Shown here in pieces: positions 17,368 through 25,810 of a stretch of DNA of 64,000 nt (position 1 is the stretch's first letter; the number at the start of each line of letters is the position of its first letter). Position numbers and translations under genes: made by a program. The DNA lies in assembly GCA_963823945.1 (NCBI GenBank), contig CAWGNK010000010.1, forward strand, positions 1 through 64,000, read 5' to 3'. This stretch comes from Bog-793 sp963823945. GTDB lineage: Bacteria; Actinomycetota; Acidimicrobiia; Acidimicrobiales; Bog-793. The notes below the pieces were generated by a model that did not search any database, was not told where the DNA came from, and saw only the letters and a program-made list of their open reading frames with translations.

Positions 17368-18272
17368 GCCGGCGTGCTGGGGCCGTTCCGGCGGAAGTCC
17401 TCCCAGGTCGCCGCGAGCCCCGAGTCGAGCTCGAAGCTCGGCGCGAAGCCGAGGCTTCTGGCGTGGCTCGTGTCGACGACGACCGCCGGCATCTCGCCGG
17501 GCTTGGCGGGCACGTGCTCGGCCGCGATCTCGACCCCGGTGACCGCCCGGGCCGTCTGCCACAGCTCGTTCATCGAGACCGACTTGCCCCCGCCGATCGT
17601 CAGCGTGTCGGGGGCGGGAAGCGCCAGGCCGAGCTCGATCGAGGAGACGACGTCGGTGACGTAGACGTAGTCGCGCCTCTGCTCGCCGTCGCCGTAGATC
17701 TGGATCGCGCCACCTCCCAGCGCGCAGCGCATCAGCCGCGCGACGACGCTGTCCTTGGTCTGCATGCCGGCGCCGTAGACGTTGGTGAAGCGCAGGGCGA
17801 CGGTGCTCATCTGGTAGCTCGCCGCGTAGGCGCACAGCAGCATCTCGGCCGCCGCCTTCGTCGCGCCGTACGGCGTGAGGGGGCGCGGCAGCACGGCCTC
17901 GTCGATCGTGACGCTTCCCACGTTGCCAGCGACGGCGTTCGTCGAGGCGAAGACGAAGCGCCCGACGCCGAGCTCCCGGCAGCGCTCGAGGAGCAGCTCC
18001 GTGGCGTCGACGTTCGTCTGGAAGACGGCGTGCGGGTCCTTGGCGGACAGCAGCACCGAGGTGATCGCCGCCAGGTGGACGACGCTGTCCGTGCCCGGGG
18101 TGACGGCACGGGCGACGACTTCGGGATCACGCAGGTCGCCGACGACGCAGGCGACCTCGGACGACGGGAAGGGCTTCAGGTCGACGACGACGACCTCGTC
18201 GCCGCGAGCGGCAAGACGGCTGACGACGTGGCGTCCGATGAACCCGGAACCTCCTGTCACGACGACGTGCAC
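17364..18272 (-). CDS. NAD-dependent nucleotide-sugar epimerase/dehydratase
   Basis: This extended short-chain dehydrogenase (302 aa) has the N-terminal Rossmann motif GGSGFIGRHV, the acidic VVVDLKPF that selects NAD, and the catalytic YGATKAAAE (YxxxK). RRDYVYVTDVV also matches the UDP-glucose 4-epimerase / GDP-mannose dehydratase group. The precise substrate cannot be deduced. It is downstream of the cmk-plsC gene on the minus strand (46 bp gap) and ends tail-to-tail with the glycosyltransferase with a 4-bp overlap. Confidence 0.92.
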   Translation of the reverse strand: MHVVVTGGSGFIGRHVVSRLAARGDEVVVVDLKPFPSSEVACVVGDLRDPEVVARAVTPGTDSVVHLAAITSVLLSAKDPHAVFQTNVDATELLLERCRELGVGRFVFASTNAVAGNVGSVTIDEAVLPRPLTPYGATKAAAEMLLCAYAASYQMSTVALRFTNVYGAGMQTKDSVVARLMRCALGGGAIQIYGDGEQRRDYVYVTDVVSSIELGLALPAPDTLTIGGGKSVSMNELWQTARAVTGVEIAAEHVPAKPGEMPAVVVDTSHARSLGFAPSFELDSGLAATWEDFRRNGPSTPA

Positions 18273-18318
18273 GGCGTCTCCTTTCGGTCGGCAACCACCG
18301 GGGGATCGGGGCGAGACG

Positions 18319-19671
18319 CTAGCGGCCGGCGACGATGGCCGCGGCTTGGTCGCTCAGTTGCTGGATGGCGCGGCGCAGCTCGCCGGTGAGGGCGTGGACC
18401 GCGGAGCGCGGGACCCGGGAACGGCCCTCGCCGGCGTGGTGCTCGACCCCGGTCATGATCGGCTCGCCGACCACGCAGGCGACCCGGGCGAACCGCGGGC
18501 GGACCTTGCCCCGCGGCAGCGCCGCGTCCGTGCCGGCGAGCCCGACGGGGACGAGCGGCACCCCGGCGCGCAGCGCCAGGTAGGCCGCCCCCTCGCGGGT
18601 CGGGCCGATCGTCGGACCCGTGTTGCGGGTCCCTTCGGGGAAGATGACGAGCGGCTCGCCGGCGATGAGGATCTGCAGGGCCCGGTTGAACGCCTCCCGG
18701 TCGGTCGCCTGCCGGTCGACGGGGAAGGCGCCGAGCGTCTCGATCAGCCAGTTGAACTGGCGGTTGACGAAGATCCCGGACTTCGCGATGAACCGCATCC
18801 GCCGCCTCGTGATGCGGGCGACCATCAGGAAGTCGATGTCGGAGCGGTGCAGCGGTGCGACGAGGAACGGCCCGGACCGGGGCAGGTTCTCGGCGCCGAC
18901 GATCGGGCCGTGCATGAAGATGTGCCCCGCCGTCACCGCGATGCCCCGGCAGACGAAGTAGAACCAGCGCACCCGGCGCGAGATCGGCCGCACCGGGCGG
19001 GGGCCCGCCTCCGGCGGGCTCGCCGCCTCGGCCCCCGCGAGGGCGGCGATCTCGTCGACGATCGACTCGATGGACCGCCCCGTCGAATCGATGACGACGG
19101 CGTCCTCGGCCGGGACGAGCGGCGAGACCTCCCGCATCGAGTCGAGCCGGTCGCGGGCCCCGATCTCCGCCGCGACCACGGCAACGTCGCGCGGGCCCGT
19201 CGGCGTGGCCTGGTCGGCCGCCCGGCGGCGGGCGCGCTCGGCCGGTGTCGCCGTCAAGAAGACCTTCACCGGCGCGTCCGGGATGACGACCGTGCCGATG
19301 TCCCGCCCCTCGAGCACACCCGAGTGGTGCGTCGCGACCCAGGCGCGCTGGCGGGCGACCAGGGCGCGGCGCACCGCGGCCAGCGCCGAGACGGCGCTCA
19401 CCGCGGCGTCGACCTCGGGCGAGCGGATCGCCCCGGTGACGTCCTCGCCGTCGACGGTCACGCGCTCGGCGACGGTGAGGTGGAGGTCGCGGGCGAGCTC
19501 GCCAAGGCGTACCTCGTCGTCGGTCGCGATCCCGCGCTGCAGTGCGCACCAGGTCACGGCGCGGTACATCGCCCCGGTGTCGAGACGCTCCACGCCGAGC
19601 CTGGCGGCGAGCGCCGCCGCCACCGAGGACTTGCCGGCGCCACCCGGCCCGTCGATCGCGATCAGCGGCAC
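18319..19671 (-). CDS. cmk: Fusion of cytidylate kinase and PlsC acyltransferase
   Basis: A GTG start at 19671 with GAGGAG six bases upstream gives a 450-aa two-domain protein. Residues 1-225 are cytidylate kinase, with the P-loop DGPGGAGKSSVA, DTGAMYRAVTW, EGRDIGTVV and ARRRAADQ; this part makes CDP from CMP. Residues about 235-450 are a 1-acylglycerol-3-phosphate acyltransferase with HRSDID (HX4D, about residue 272), FPEGTR (about 342) and PLVPVGLAG. It lacks a strong membrane anchor and is likely peripheral. The start overlaps aroA by ten bases. Joining phospholipid assembly to CDP supply is notable, because CDP-diacylglycerol needs both products. Confidence 0.93.
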   Translation of the reverse strand: MPLIAIDGPGGAGKSSVAAALAARLGVERLDTGAMYRAVTWCALQRGIATDDEVRLGELARDLHLTVAERVTVDGEDVTGAIRSPEVDAAVSAVSALAAVRRALVARQRAWVATHHSGVLEGRDIGTVVIPDAPVKVFLTATPAERARRRAADQATPTGPRDVAVVAAEIGARDRLDSMREVSPLVPAEDAVVIDSTGRSIESIVDEIAALAGAEAASPPEAGPRPVRPISRRVRWFYFVCRGIAVTAGHIFMHGPIVGAENLPRSGPFLVAPLHRSDIDFLMVARITRRRMRFIAKSGIFVNRQFNWLIETLGAFPVDRQATDREAFNRALQILIAGEPLVIFPEGTRNTGPTIGPTREGAAYLALRAGVPLVPVGLAGTDAALPRGKVRPRFARVACVVGEPIMTGVEHHAGEGRSRVPRSAVHALTGELRRAIQQLSDQAAAIVAGR

Positions 19672-20945
19672 GCCAGGCTCCTCAGGTCGTCGATGAATCC
19701 GGGCCACGACACCGCCGCGGCCCCGAACTCCTCGATTCGTACCGCACCGGACGGGCCGAGCCCCGCCACCGCCAGCGCCATCGCCACCCGATGGTCCCCG
19801 TGGGAGTGCACCGTGCCCTGCGGCGCGCACCCGCCCCGGATCACGAGGCCGTCGGGGAGCTCCTCGACGCGGACGCCGAGGGCGGCCAGCTCGGCGGCCA
19901 TCGTCGCGATGCGGTCGCTCTCTTTCACCCGCAGCTCGCCGGCGCCGCGGATCGTCGTCACCCCGTCGGCGAAGGCCGCCGCCACGGCCAGCACCGGCAG
20001 CTCGTCGATGAGCGAGGGGATCTCGTCGCCCTCGATCGCCGTCGCGCCGAGCGCGGCGTGGCGCACGATCAGGTCCCCGGTCGTCGCGTCCCGCGGGACG
20101 ACCTCGATCGCCGCCCCCATCCTTTGCAGCACCGCGACGAAGCCGCAACGGCCCGGGCCGGTGTAGACGTGCTCGATGCGCACCTCGCTGCCGGCCACGA
20201 GCGTCGCCGCGACGGCGATGAACGCCGCCTGCGACGGATCGCCGGGGACGTCGACCTCGAAGGGCACGAGGCTGCTGCGCCGCAGTCGCACCGCGTAGCC
20301 GGCGGCGCCGTCGTCGACCTCCATCGCCGCGCCACAGCGCGCCAGCAACTCCTCGCTGTGCCGCCGCGTCGGCACCGCCTCGCGCACGACGGTCTCCCCG
20401 TCGGCGTCGAGGCCCGCGAAGAGGATCGACCCCTTCACCTGGGCCGACGGCACCGGCAGCGTGTAGTCGATCCCGGTGAGGCGCGCGCCGTGCACCGTGA
20501 GGGGGGCGTGGAATGCGTCGTCGGCGCCCTCGATCGCCGCGCCCATCGCCCGCAGGGGCCGAACGACGCGGTCCATCGGGCGGCGGCGCACCGAGGCGTC
20601 GCCGTCGAGGACGCACCGGAACGGCAGGGTCGCGCAGACCCCGGCGAGGAGCCGCACGGCGCTCCCGGAGTTGCCGAGGTCGATCGGCCTGTCCGGCTCG
20701 CGCAGGCGCTCCCGCCCGCCGACGACGCGGTCGGCGTCGAAATACACGCCGAGCGCCCCGAGGGCCGCCCGCGTCCGGGAGACGTCGCCGCCCCGGGGCA
20801 GGCCCCGCAGCCGCGACGTCCCCGACGCCAGCGCGGCACAGATCAGCGCACGATGGGCGATCGACTTGTCCCCGGGTACCCGGACGACCCCGCGCAAAGG
20901 GCCCGACGCCGCGAAGCTCGCCGCCTCCGGTGGGGCGCCGCTCAT
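19662..20945 (-). CDS. aroA: 3-phosphoshikimate 1-carboxyvinyltransferase (EPSP synthase)
   Basis: AroA joins phosphoenolpyruvate to shikimate-3-phosphate. The 427-aa protein has PGDKSIAHRAL at residues 24-34, GNSGSAVRLL near 91, RRRPMDRVV, PSAQVKGSILFAG, and the C-terminal LRVKESDRIA and SHGDHRVAMA. GNSGSAVR replaces the more common GNSGTTMR. The RPM and SAQVK motifs resemble those of class II (glyphosate-tolerant type) sequences, but tolerance cannot be judged from this alone. The gene lies between aroH and cmk-plsC on the minus strand. Confidence 0.96.
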   Translation of the reverse strand: MSGAPPEAASFAASGPLRGVVRVPGDKSIAHRALICAALASGTSRLRGLPRGGDVSRTRAALGALGVYFDADRVVGGRERLREPDRPIDLGNSGSAVRLLAGVCATLPFRCVLDGDASVRRRPMDRVVRPLRAMGAAIEGADDAFHAPLTVHGARLTGIDYTLPVPSAQVKGSILFAGLDADGETVVREAVPTRRHSEELLARCGAAMEVDDGAAGYAVRLRRSSLVPFEVDVPGDPSQAAFIAVAATLVAGSEVRIEHVYTGPGRCGFVAVLQRMGAAIEVVPRDATTGDLIVRHAALGATAIEGDEIPSLIDELPVLAVAAAFADGVTTIRGAGELRVKESDRIATMAAELAALGVRVEELPDGLVIRGGCAPQGTVHSHGDHRVAMALAVAGLGPSGAVRIEEFGAAAVSWPGFIDDLRSLACR

Positions 20946-21024
20946 GCCCGGCGACCGTCAGGTCGCCCGGTGAGCCGCCTGCCGCGGGCCGGGATGGGGT
21001 GTCCAGCAGGCATCGCGGGCCTGC

Positions 21025-21396
21025 TCAACTGACGAGGTCGGGGCGGAGCGACGCCGCGCCTTCGAGGTAGACGTGCTGGATCTCATCGGCCGCCCGCGCC
21101 GTGTAGCAGTGGACGAGGACCCGGATACAGCGGGGCATCGCCCCCGCGACGTCCATCTCCCGGCAGCCGAGCAACGGCACGTCGGCGAATCCCGCCACCG
21201 CCCGCGCCGCCGTCGCCGGGTAGGCGGAGCGGACGTCGCCGGTGGCGGAGAAGACCGCGCTCACGAGGTCTTCGGGCCGGAGCCCGTTGCGCTCGAGGAT
21301 CGCGGTGACGAGCGCGCCGACGCGCTCGCGCACCTGGTCCTCGGTGTCGGCGTCGAGCGTCGTCGCGCCCCGGACCGCTCGCAGCACGACCGCCAT
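21025..21396 (-). CDS. aroH: Monofunctional chorismate mutase, AroH type
   Basis: The 123-aa protein matches the trimeric AroH fold: VVLRAVRGATTLDADT at the start, SAVFSATGDVRSAYPA, LLGCREMDVAGAMPRCIRVL, and a YLEGAASLRPDL tail. The Arg residues lining the active site (RGAT, CIRVL) and the Glu/Asp region are present. It converts chorismate to prephenate, the substrate of the TyrA-PheA fusion at 44571-46886. It sits 79 bp before aroA in the same operon. Confidence 0.95.
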   Translation of the reverse strand: MAVVLRAVRGATTLDADTEDQVRERVGALVTAILERNGLRPEDLVSAVFSATGDVRSAYPATAARAVAGFADVPLLGCREMDVAGAMPRCIRVLVHCYTARAADEIQHVYLEGAASLRPDLVS

Positions 21397-21408
21397 CGGC
21401 TCCGCAGC

Positions 21409-22164
21409 CTACTCAGTGCCGATCCCGCCGCTCCTGCCCGCCCGGCTCGCGGCCTCGCGGAGCGCCCGCACCTCGTGCGCCGCGAGCTCGCGGAACTGCC
21501 CGGGGACGAGGCGGTCGTCGGAGATCGGCCCGAGCCGCGTCCGCACGAGACGCCGCACGGGGTGGCCGACCGCCTCGCACATCCGGCGCACCTGGTGGTA
21601 GCGGCCCTCGTGGATGACGATCCGCACGACGCCGGGCCCCCGGCGCGCGACCTTCGCCGGCGCCGTGACGACGCCCGGCTCGATCTCGACACCCTCGCGC
21701 AGCGCCCGCAGCGCCGCCGGCGCGGGGTCACCCTCCACCTCGGCGAGGTACTCCTTGTCGACGCCGTGGCTCGGGTGGGCGAGGAGTTGCGCGAGATCGC
21801 CGTCGTTCGTGCAGATGATGAGGCCCTCGGTCGCGAAGTCCAGCCGCCCGACGGCGAAGACGCGGGGTTCGGCGGGCACGAGGTCGAGGATCGTCGGGCG
21901 CCCCTCCGGGTCACGCGCCGTCGTCACCACCCCGGCGGGCTTGTTGACGAGCCAGTAGACGAGCCCCGGCAGGATCCCCACCTCGACGCCGTCCACGGCG
22001 ACCCGGTCGCGCCCGGGCTCGACGCGCCGGCCGAGCCGGGCGGTCTCGCCGTTCACCGTCACCCGCCCCGCCTCGATGAGGACCTCGGCCGAGCGTCGCG
22101 AGCCGAAGCCGGTCCGGGCGAGCACCTTCTGCAGGCGGACGCCCCCCGGGGGGTCGGAGGTCAC
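21409..22164 (-). CDS. rluB: Pseudouridine synthase of the RsuA/RluB family
   Basis: The 251-aa enzyme has an N-terminal S4 RNA-binding domain (VRLQKVLARTGFGSRRSAEV, then GRVTVNGE). The catalytic domain carries YWLVNKPAGVVTT, the nucleophile in VGRLDFATEGLI and the RYHQVRRMCEAVGHPV motif. It modifies uridine in 23S rRNA, most likely as RluB. The GTG at 22164 overlaps the scpB stop by four bases, as usual for the scpA-scpB-rluB group. Confidence 0.94.
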   Translation of the reverse strand: MTSDPPGGVRLQKVLARTGFGSRRSAEVLIEAGRVTVNGETARLGRRVEPGRDRVAVDGVEVGILPGLVYWLVNKPAGVVTTARDPEGRPTILDLVPAEPRVFAVGRLDFATEGLIICTNDGDLAQLLAHPSHGVDKEYLAEVEGDPAPAALRALREGVEIEPGVVTAPAKVARRGPGVVRIVIHEGRYHQVRRMCEAVGHPVRRLVRTRLGPISDDRLVPGQFRELAAHEVRALREAASRAGRSGGIGTE

Positions 22165-22748
22165 TCCACCGGGCCCGCGCGCAACGCCTTCTCCAGGCCC
22201 TCGACGATGCCGGCGTCCGGCACGAAGCCGTCGAGCGGGGGCAGGTCGGCGAGCGAGTCGAGTCCGAGCCGCTCGAGGAACGCCGTCGTCGTCCCGAAAA
22301 GGATCGCCAGTCCCGGGCCGTCGTCACGGCCGACCGGCTCGACGTAGCCGCGCAGGGTGAGGAGGCGCAATACCCCCTCGCAGTTCACGCCGCGGATCGC
22401 CGCCACCTGGCCGCGCGAGATCGGCTGCTTGTACGCCACGATGGCGAGCGTCTCGAGGGCGGCCGGTGAGAGGCGGTGCGGCGCGTCGTCGAGGATGAAC
22501 CGCTCGACATAGCCGCGGTAGGCGGGGTGGCTCTGCAGCCGGTAGCCGCCGGCGACCCGGACGAGCTCGAATCCGCGCTCCTCCTCCTCGTAGGCGACCC
22601 GCAGGGCCGCGCAGAGCTCGTCGGCCCGCTCGACGGGCACCTCCAGGAGCTCGGCGAGCAGGCCCGCGGGCACGGGATCGGTCGCGACGGTGAGGACCGC
22701 CTCGATGGCGGCGGCCTCGGCGCGCCATGCGGGCGGGAACGGGCTCAC
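22161..22748 (-). CDS. scpB: Segregation and condensation protein B
   Basis: ScpB is the winged-helix kleisin-interacting subunit of the SMC-ScpAB condensin. The 195-aa protein shows paired winged helices with AIEAVLTVATDPVP near the start. The very conserved AALETLAIVAYKQPISRGQ and NCEGVLRLLTLRGYVEPVG lie in the middle, and TTTAFLERLGL follows. Translation most likely begins at GTG 22748, which overlaps the scpA stop. A much longer upstream frame is only antisense or out-of-frame sequence over scpA. Confidence 0.94.
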   Translation of the reverse strand: MSPFPPAWRAEAAAIEAVLTVATDPVPAGLLAELLEVPVERADELCAALRVAYEEEERGFELVRVAGGYRLQSHPAYRGYVERFILDDAPHRLSPAALETLAIVAYKQPISRGQVAAIRGVNCEGVLRLLTLRGYVEPVGRDDGPGLAILFGTTTAFLERLGLDSLADLPPLDGFVPDAGIVEGLEKALRAGPVE

Positions 22749-23542
22749 GGGGTCGTCTCGGCGGCGAGATCCGAGTCGTCGAGGTCGCCGGTCACCTGGG
22801 GGACGCGGTCGGGAGAGACGGTCCAGCGCACCGTCAGGGTGCCAAATGTGGAGGCCTGGTCGAGCTCGACGAGCTCTTGCTTGTAGAGCTCGAGGACGGC
22901 GAGAAAGCAGGCGACGACGTGCGCCGTCGACGGCAGGCGGGCGGTGAGCTCGCGGAACGACGCCTGGCCGCGCGTGGCGAGCTCGGAGGCCACGTCGAGG
23001 ATCGTCGCCGCCACGCTCACCTCGTCGGCGAGCACGTGGGCGTCGCCGATCACCGGTGCCGGCCGGGCGCTGAGCGCCCAGCGGGCGACCTCGGCGAGCC
23101 GCGCCGCCGTCACGCCGGCGAGCAGGTCGGGAACCACCTCGACGAAGCGCTCGTCCGGCCCGGCCCGGCGGGCGACCGAGCGCGAGGCCGCCTGCTCGAG
23201 GGCGGCGAGGGTCGCCGCGGCCGAGGTGAAGGTCCGGCACTCGACGAGCCGGGCGAGCAGGTAGTCCCGGGCCTCGTAGAGGGCGAGCTCCTCCTCGAGG
23301 TCGAGGTCGTCCCGGCCGGGGATCAGGCGGTGGCACTTCAGCTCGACGAGAGTCGCCGCGATGAGGAGGAACTCGGTCGAGACCTCGAGGTCGACGGTCT
23401 TCGCGCGGTTCATCTCGGCGACGAAGGCGTCGACGATCTGGGACAGCTTGACCTCGTAGATCTCGACCTCCTGGGCCGAGATCAGCTGCAGGAGCAGGCT
23501 GAACGGCCCATCGAACACGTCGAGATGGACTTCGTAGGTCAC
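22745..23542 (-). CDS. scpA: Segregation and condensation protein A (kleisin)
   Basis: ScpA bridges SMC heads in chromosome condensation. The 265-aa protein starts with EVHLDVFDGPFSLLLQLI, IYEVKLSQIVDAF and STEFLLIAATLVELK, the kleisin N-domain. It ends with a winged-helix C-domain (VVACFLAVLELYKQ and VELDQASTFGTLTV). The GTG start at 23542 is 77 bp from the divergent trpS start, so both promoters must share that gap. It is the first gene of the run scpA-scpB-rluB-aroH-aroA-cmk/plsC-epimerase. Confidence 0.93.
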   Translation of the reverse strand: MTYEVHLDVFDGPFSLLLQLISAQEVEIYEVKLSQIVDAFVAEMNRAKTVDLEVSTEFLLIAATLVELKCHRLIPGRDDLDLEEELALYEARDYLLARLVECRTFTSAAATLAALEQAASRSVARRAGPDERFVEVVPDLLAGVTAARLAEVARWALSARPAPVIGDAHVLADEVSVAATILDVASELATRGQASFRELTARLPSTAHVVACFLAVLELYKQELVELDQASTFGTLTVRWTVSPDRVPQVTGDLDDSDLAAETTP

Positions 23543-23619
23543 GTCTGCACGCTACCGTCGCCGTCGCCCCGCATGGTGAACGGTCCAGTCGGCCCCGGCC
23601 CGCCCACTAAGTTTTGTTC

Positions 23620-24624
23620 ATGGCACGGATCTTCTCTGGCGTCCAGCCGTCCGGCTCGCTCCACCTCGGCAACTACATCGGCGCCTTCCGCCAGTGGGTC
23701 GAGGGCCAGAAGGTGGACGACGGCGTCTTCTGTGTCGTCGACCTGCACGCCCTCACCCAGGAGACCTCACCCGACCAGTTGCGCAGCCGCACCCTCGAGA
23801 CGGCGGCGGGGCTGCTGGCGGCGGGGCTCGACCCCGCGGCCTGCACGATCTTTCTGCAGAGCCACGTCGCCGAGCACGCCGAGCTCTCCTGGCTGCTGGA
23901 GTGCACCGCCTCGTACGGCGAGCTCGGGCGGATGACGCAGTTCAAGGACAAGGCCCGCGGGCAGGCCGCCGTGCGCGCCGGGCTCTTCACCTATCCCGTC
24001 CTCATGGCGGCCGACATCCTGCTCTACGACACCGACCGGGTCCCCGTCGGCGACGACCAGCGCCAGCACATCGAACTCACCCGCGACCTCGCGATGCGTT
24101 TCAACGCCTCCTACGGCGAGACCTTCGTCGTGCCAGAGATCGAGCTGCCACGGGTCGGCGCCCGGGTGATGGACCTCCAGCACCCCGAGAACAAGATGTC
24201 CAAGAGCGCCACCTCGCCGGCCGGCACGATCTCGATCGACGACCCGCCCGACGAGATCGACAAGAAGATCCGCCGCGCCGTGACCGACGCCGAGACCGAG
24301 GTCCGCTACGACCGCGAGGCCAAGCCTGGTGTCTCGAACCTCCTCGAGCTGCTCTGCGCCGCCACCGGGGAGTCCCCGGCGGCCGCCGCCGCCCGCTACG
24401 ACAGCTACGGCGCCCTGAAGGCCGACACCGCCGGAGCCGTCGTCGAGCTCCTCCGCCCGGTGCGCGAGCGCTACGTCGAGCTCACCCGCGACCCGGGCGC
24501 CCTCGCCACGATCCTCGAGCAGGGCGCCGACCAGGCCCGCCAGATCGCCGCCGTCACGCTCGAGCGCGCCCAGCGTGCCATCGGCCTCGTTGGGCGCTCA
24601 CCGTCGTCGCCGGGGAAAGCCTGA
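23620..24624 (+). CDS. trpS: Tryptophanyl-tRNA synthetase
   Basis: This class Ic synthetase charges tRNA-Trp. The 334-aa protein has the HIGH-like PSGSLHLGNYIGAF at residues 10-23, GDDQRQHIELTRDLA, and the KMSKS loop in NKMSKSATS near residue 190. The C-terminal anticodon-binding helix (VRERYVELT) is complete. ATG 23620 is preferred over an in-frame TTG two codons earlier. It ends at the base before the stop codon of the convergent M50 protease, with no intergenic space. Confidence 0.96.
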   Translation: MARIFSGVQPSGSLHLGNYIGAFRQWVEGQKVDDGVFCVVDLHALTQETSPDQLRSRTLETAAGLLAAGLDPAACTIFLQSHVAEHAELSWLLECTASYGELGRMTQFKDKARGQAAVRAGLFTYPVLMAADILLYDTDRVPVGDDQRQHIELTRDLAMRFNASYGETFVVPEIELPRVGARVMDLQHPENKMSKSATSPAGTISIDDPPDEIDKKIRRAVTDAETEVRYDREAKPGVSNLLELLCAATGESPAAAAARYDSYGALKADTAGAVVELLRPVRERYVELTRDPGALATILEQGADQARQIAAVTLERAQRAIGLVGRSPSSPGKA

Positions 24625-25392
24625 CTAGAAGAGCACCGGCCCGATGCCGACGAGGCGTCCCCACCATTCAGTGCCGAAGTTGAACAGGCTGTCGAGCGCG
24701 CCCGGGGCGGCGAACACGAGGATGAGGACGAAGACGAGCGACAGCATCCGGAGCCGGTAGTACTGGGGCAACCACTCGCGGGGCAGGAACCACTCGACGA
24801 CGGAGGCGCCGTCGAGCGGCGGGATCGGGATCAGGTTGAACACGGCGATGATCACGTTCACGACGCCGAACAGGAACAGGACCTCGTCGCCTAGCGGCCA
24901 CCGCGTGATGTCGCCACTCAGGCTCGTGAGGTTGGCGACGGCATGGAAGGTGAACCCGGCCGCCAGGGCGAGGATGATGTTCGTCGCCGGCCCGGCGAGC
25001 CCGACGAGCACCGCCTGGTTGCGCGGGTGACGGAGCCGGTCGACGCGGACCGGGACGGGCTTGGCCCAGCCGAACGCCGAATGCGTTGTCACGAGGAGCA
25101 GGATCGGCAGCAGCACCGTGCCGATCGGGTCGACATGGCGGATCGGGTTGAGCGTCAGCCGCCCGGCGCGCTTGGCGGTGTCGTCGCCGCACCAGTAGGC
25201 GACGACGCCGTGGCTGACCTCGTGGAGGATGATCGTCGGGATCAGGACGACGAAGAACAGCAGCTCCTCGCTGTGCAGGGCGTGGTGCCGTGCCGCCTCG
25301 AAGACGATGGCGACGAGGATCGCCAGCCCGGCGAGGACCCAGGGTCCTTCGCGGTGAAAGCGCGCGACTCGTGCCTCGTGGGTCAGCGACAC
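24625..25392 (-). CDS. Site-2 protease family (M50) membrane metalloprotease
   Basis: The polytopic protein (about 255 aa from GTG 25392) contains the zinc-binding ILHEVSHGVVAYWCGD in an early membrane segment and the second M50 motif FNLIPIPPLDGA near the C-terminus. Both match Rip/FtsH-independent S2P-like enzymes that cut substrates within the membrane. There is no PDZ domain, as in the short S2P-like subgroup. An open frame extends to 25458 but would overlap the DksA-like gene, so the start 11 bp after that gene is preferred. Its substrate is unknown. Confidence 0.88.
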   Translation of the reverse strand: MSLTHEARVARFHREGPWVLAGLAILVAIVFEAARHHALHSEELLFFVVLIPTIILHEVSHGVVAYWCGDDTAKRAGRLTLNPIRHVDPIGTVLLPILLLVTTHSAFGWAKPVPVRVDRLRHPRNQAVLVGLAGPATNIILALAAGFTFHAVANLTSLSGDITRWPLGDEVLFLFGVVNVIIAVFNLIPIPPLDGASVVEWFLPREWLPQYYRLRMLSLVFVLILVFAAPGALDSLFNFGTEWWGRLVGIGPVLF

Positions 25393-25402
25393 GCCGGGGG
25401 TG

Positions 25403-25750
25403 TCAGCGCCGGGCGTTCGCGCAGGCGATGCAGGTGCGGACCGCCGGCTTGGCCTCAAGGCGCGCCGGGGCGATCGGCTGCCCGCACTTCTCGCACTTGC
25501 CGTAGGTGCCTGCCTCGACCTTGGCGAGGGCGTGCTCGACCTCGCCGAGCGCGCTGCGCAGCTCGGCGACCAGCGCCTCGGTCTCGCCGCGCTCGGCGGT
25601 GACCTGGCTCGAGTCGGCGAAGTTCGAGTCGTAGGACAAACCGGTGCTCGTCTGGGTCGCGAACCCGAGCTCGGTCAGCTGACTCTCCAGCAAGGCGCGC
25701 TCGGCCTCCAGCAGCCCGCGGTAGTCGACAGTCTGCGCCTCGTTGGTCAC
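25403..25750 (-). CDS. DksA/TraR-family zinc-finger protein
   Basis: The small protein (about 115 aa from GTG 25750; GTG 25777 is an alternative) has a long N-terminal coiled coil (YRGLLEAERALLESQLTEL and ETEALVAELRSALGEVEHAL). A C-terminal four-Cys zinc finger follows (CEKCGQPI, then CIAC). Relatives bind the secondary channel of RNA polymerase, and actinobacterial ones may work without ppGpp. The acidic coiled-coil tip differs from E. coli DksA, so a direct effect on initiation is inferred, not shown. It lies between xerD and the M50 gene on the same strand. Confidence 0.88.
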   Translation of the reverse strand: MTNEAQTVDYRGLLEAERALLESQLTELGFATQTSTGLSYDSNFADSSQVTAERGETEALVAELRSALGEVEHALAKVEAGTYGKCEKCGQPIAPARLEAKPAVRTCIACANARR

Positions 25751-25810
25751 GGTGGACAGACTAGTTCTCGGGCGCACCGATCAGTTACTCGAGGCGTCCG
25801 GACGCTCCCC

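Noticed and set aside
17875..20166. A 763-codon open frame on the plus strand across epimerase, cmk-plsC and aroA
   Set aside because: It crosses three real minus-strand genes and has the biased composition of a shadow frame.
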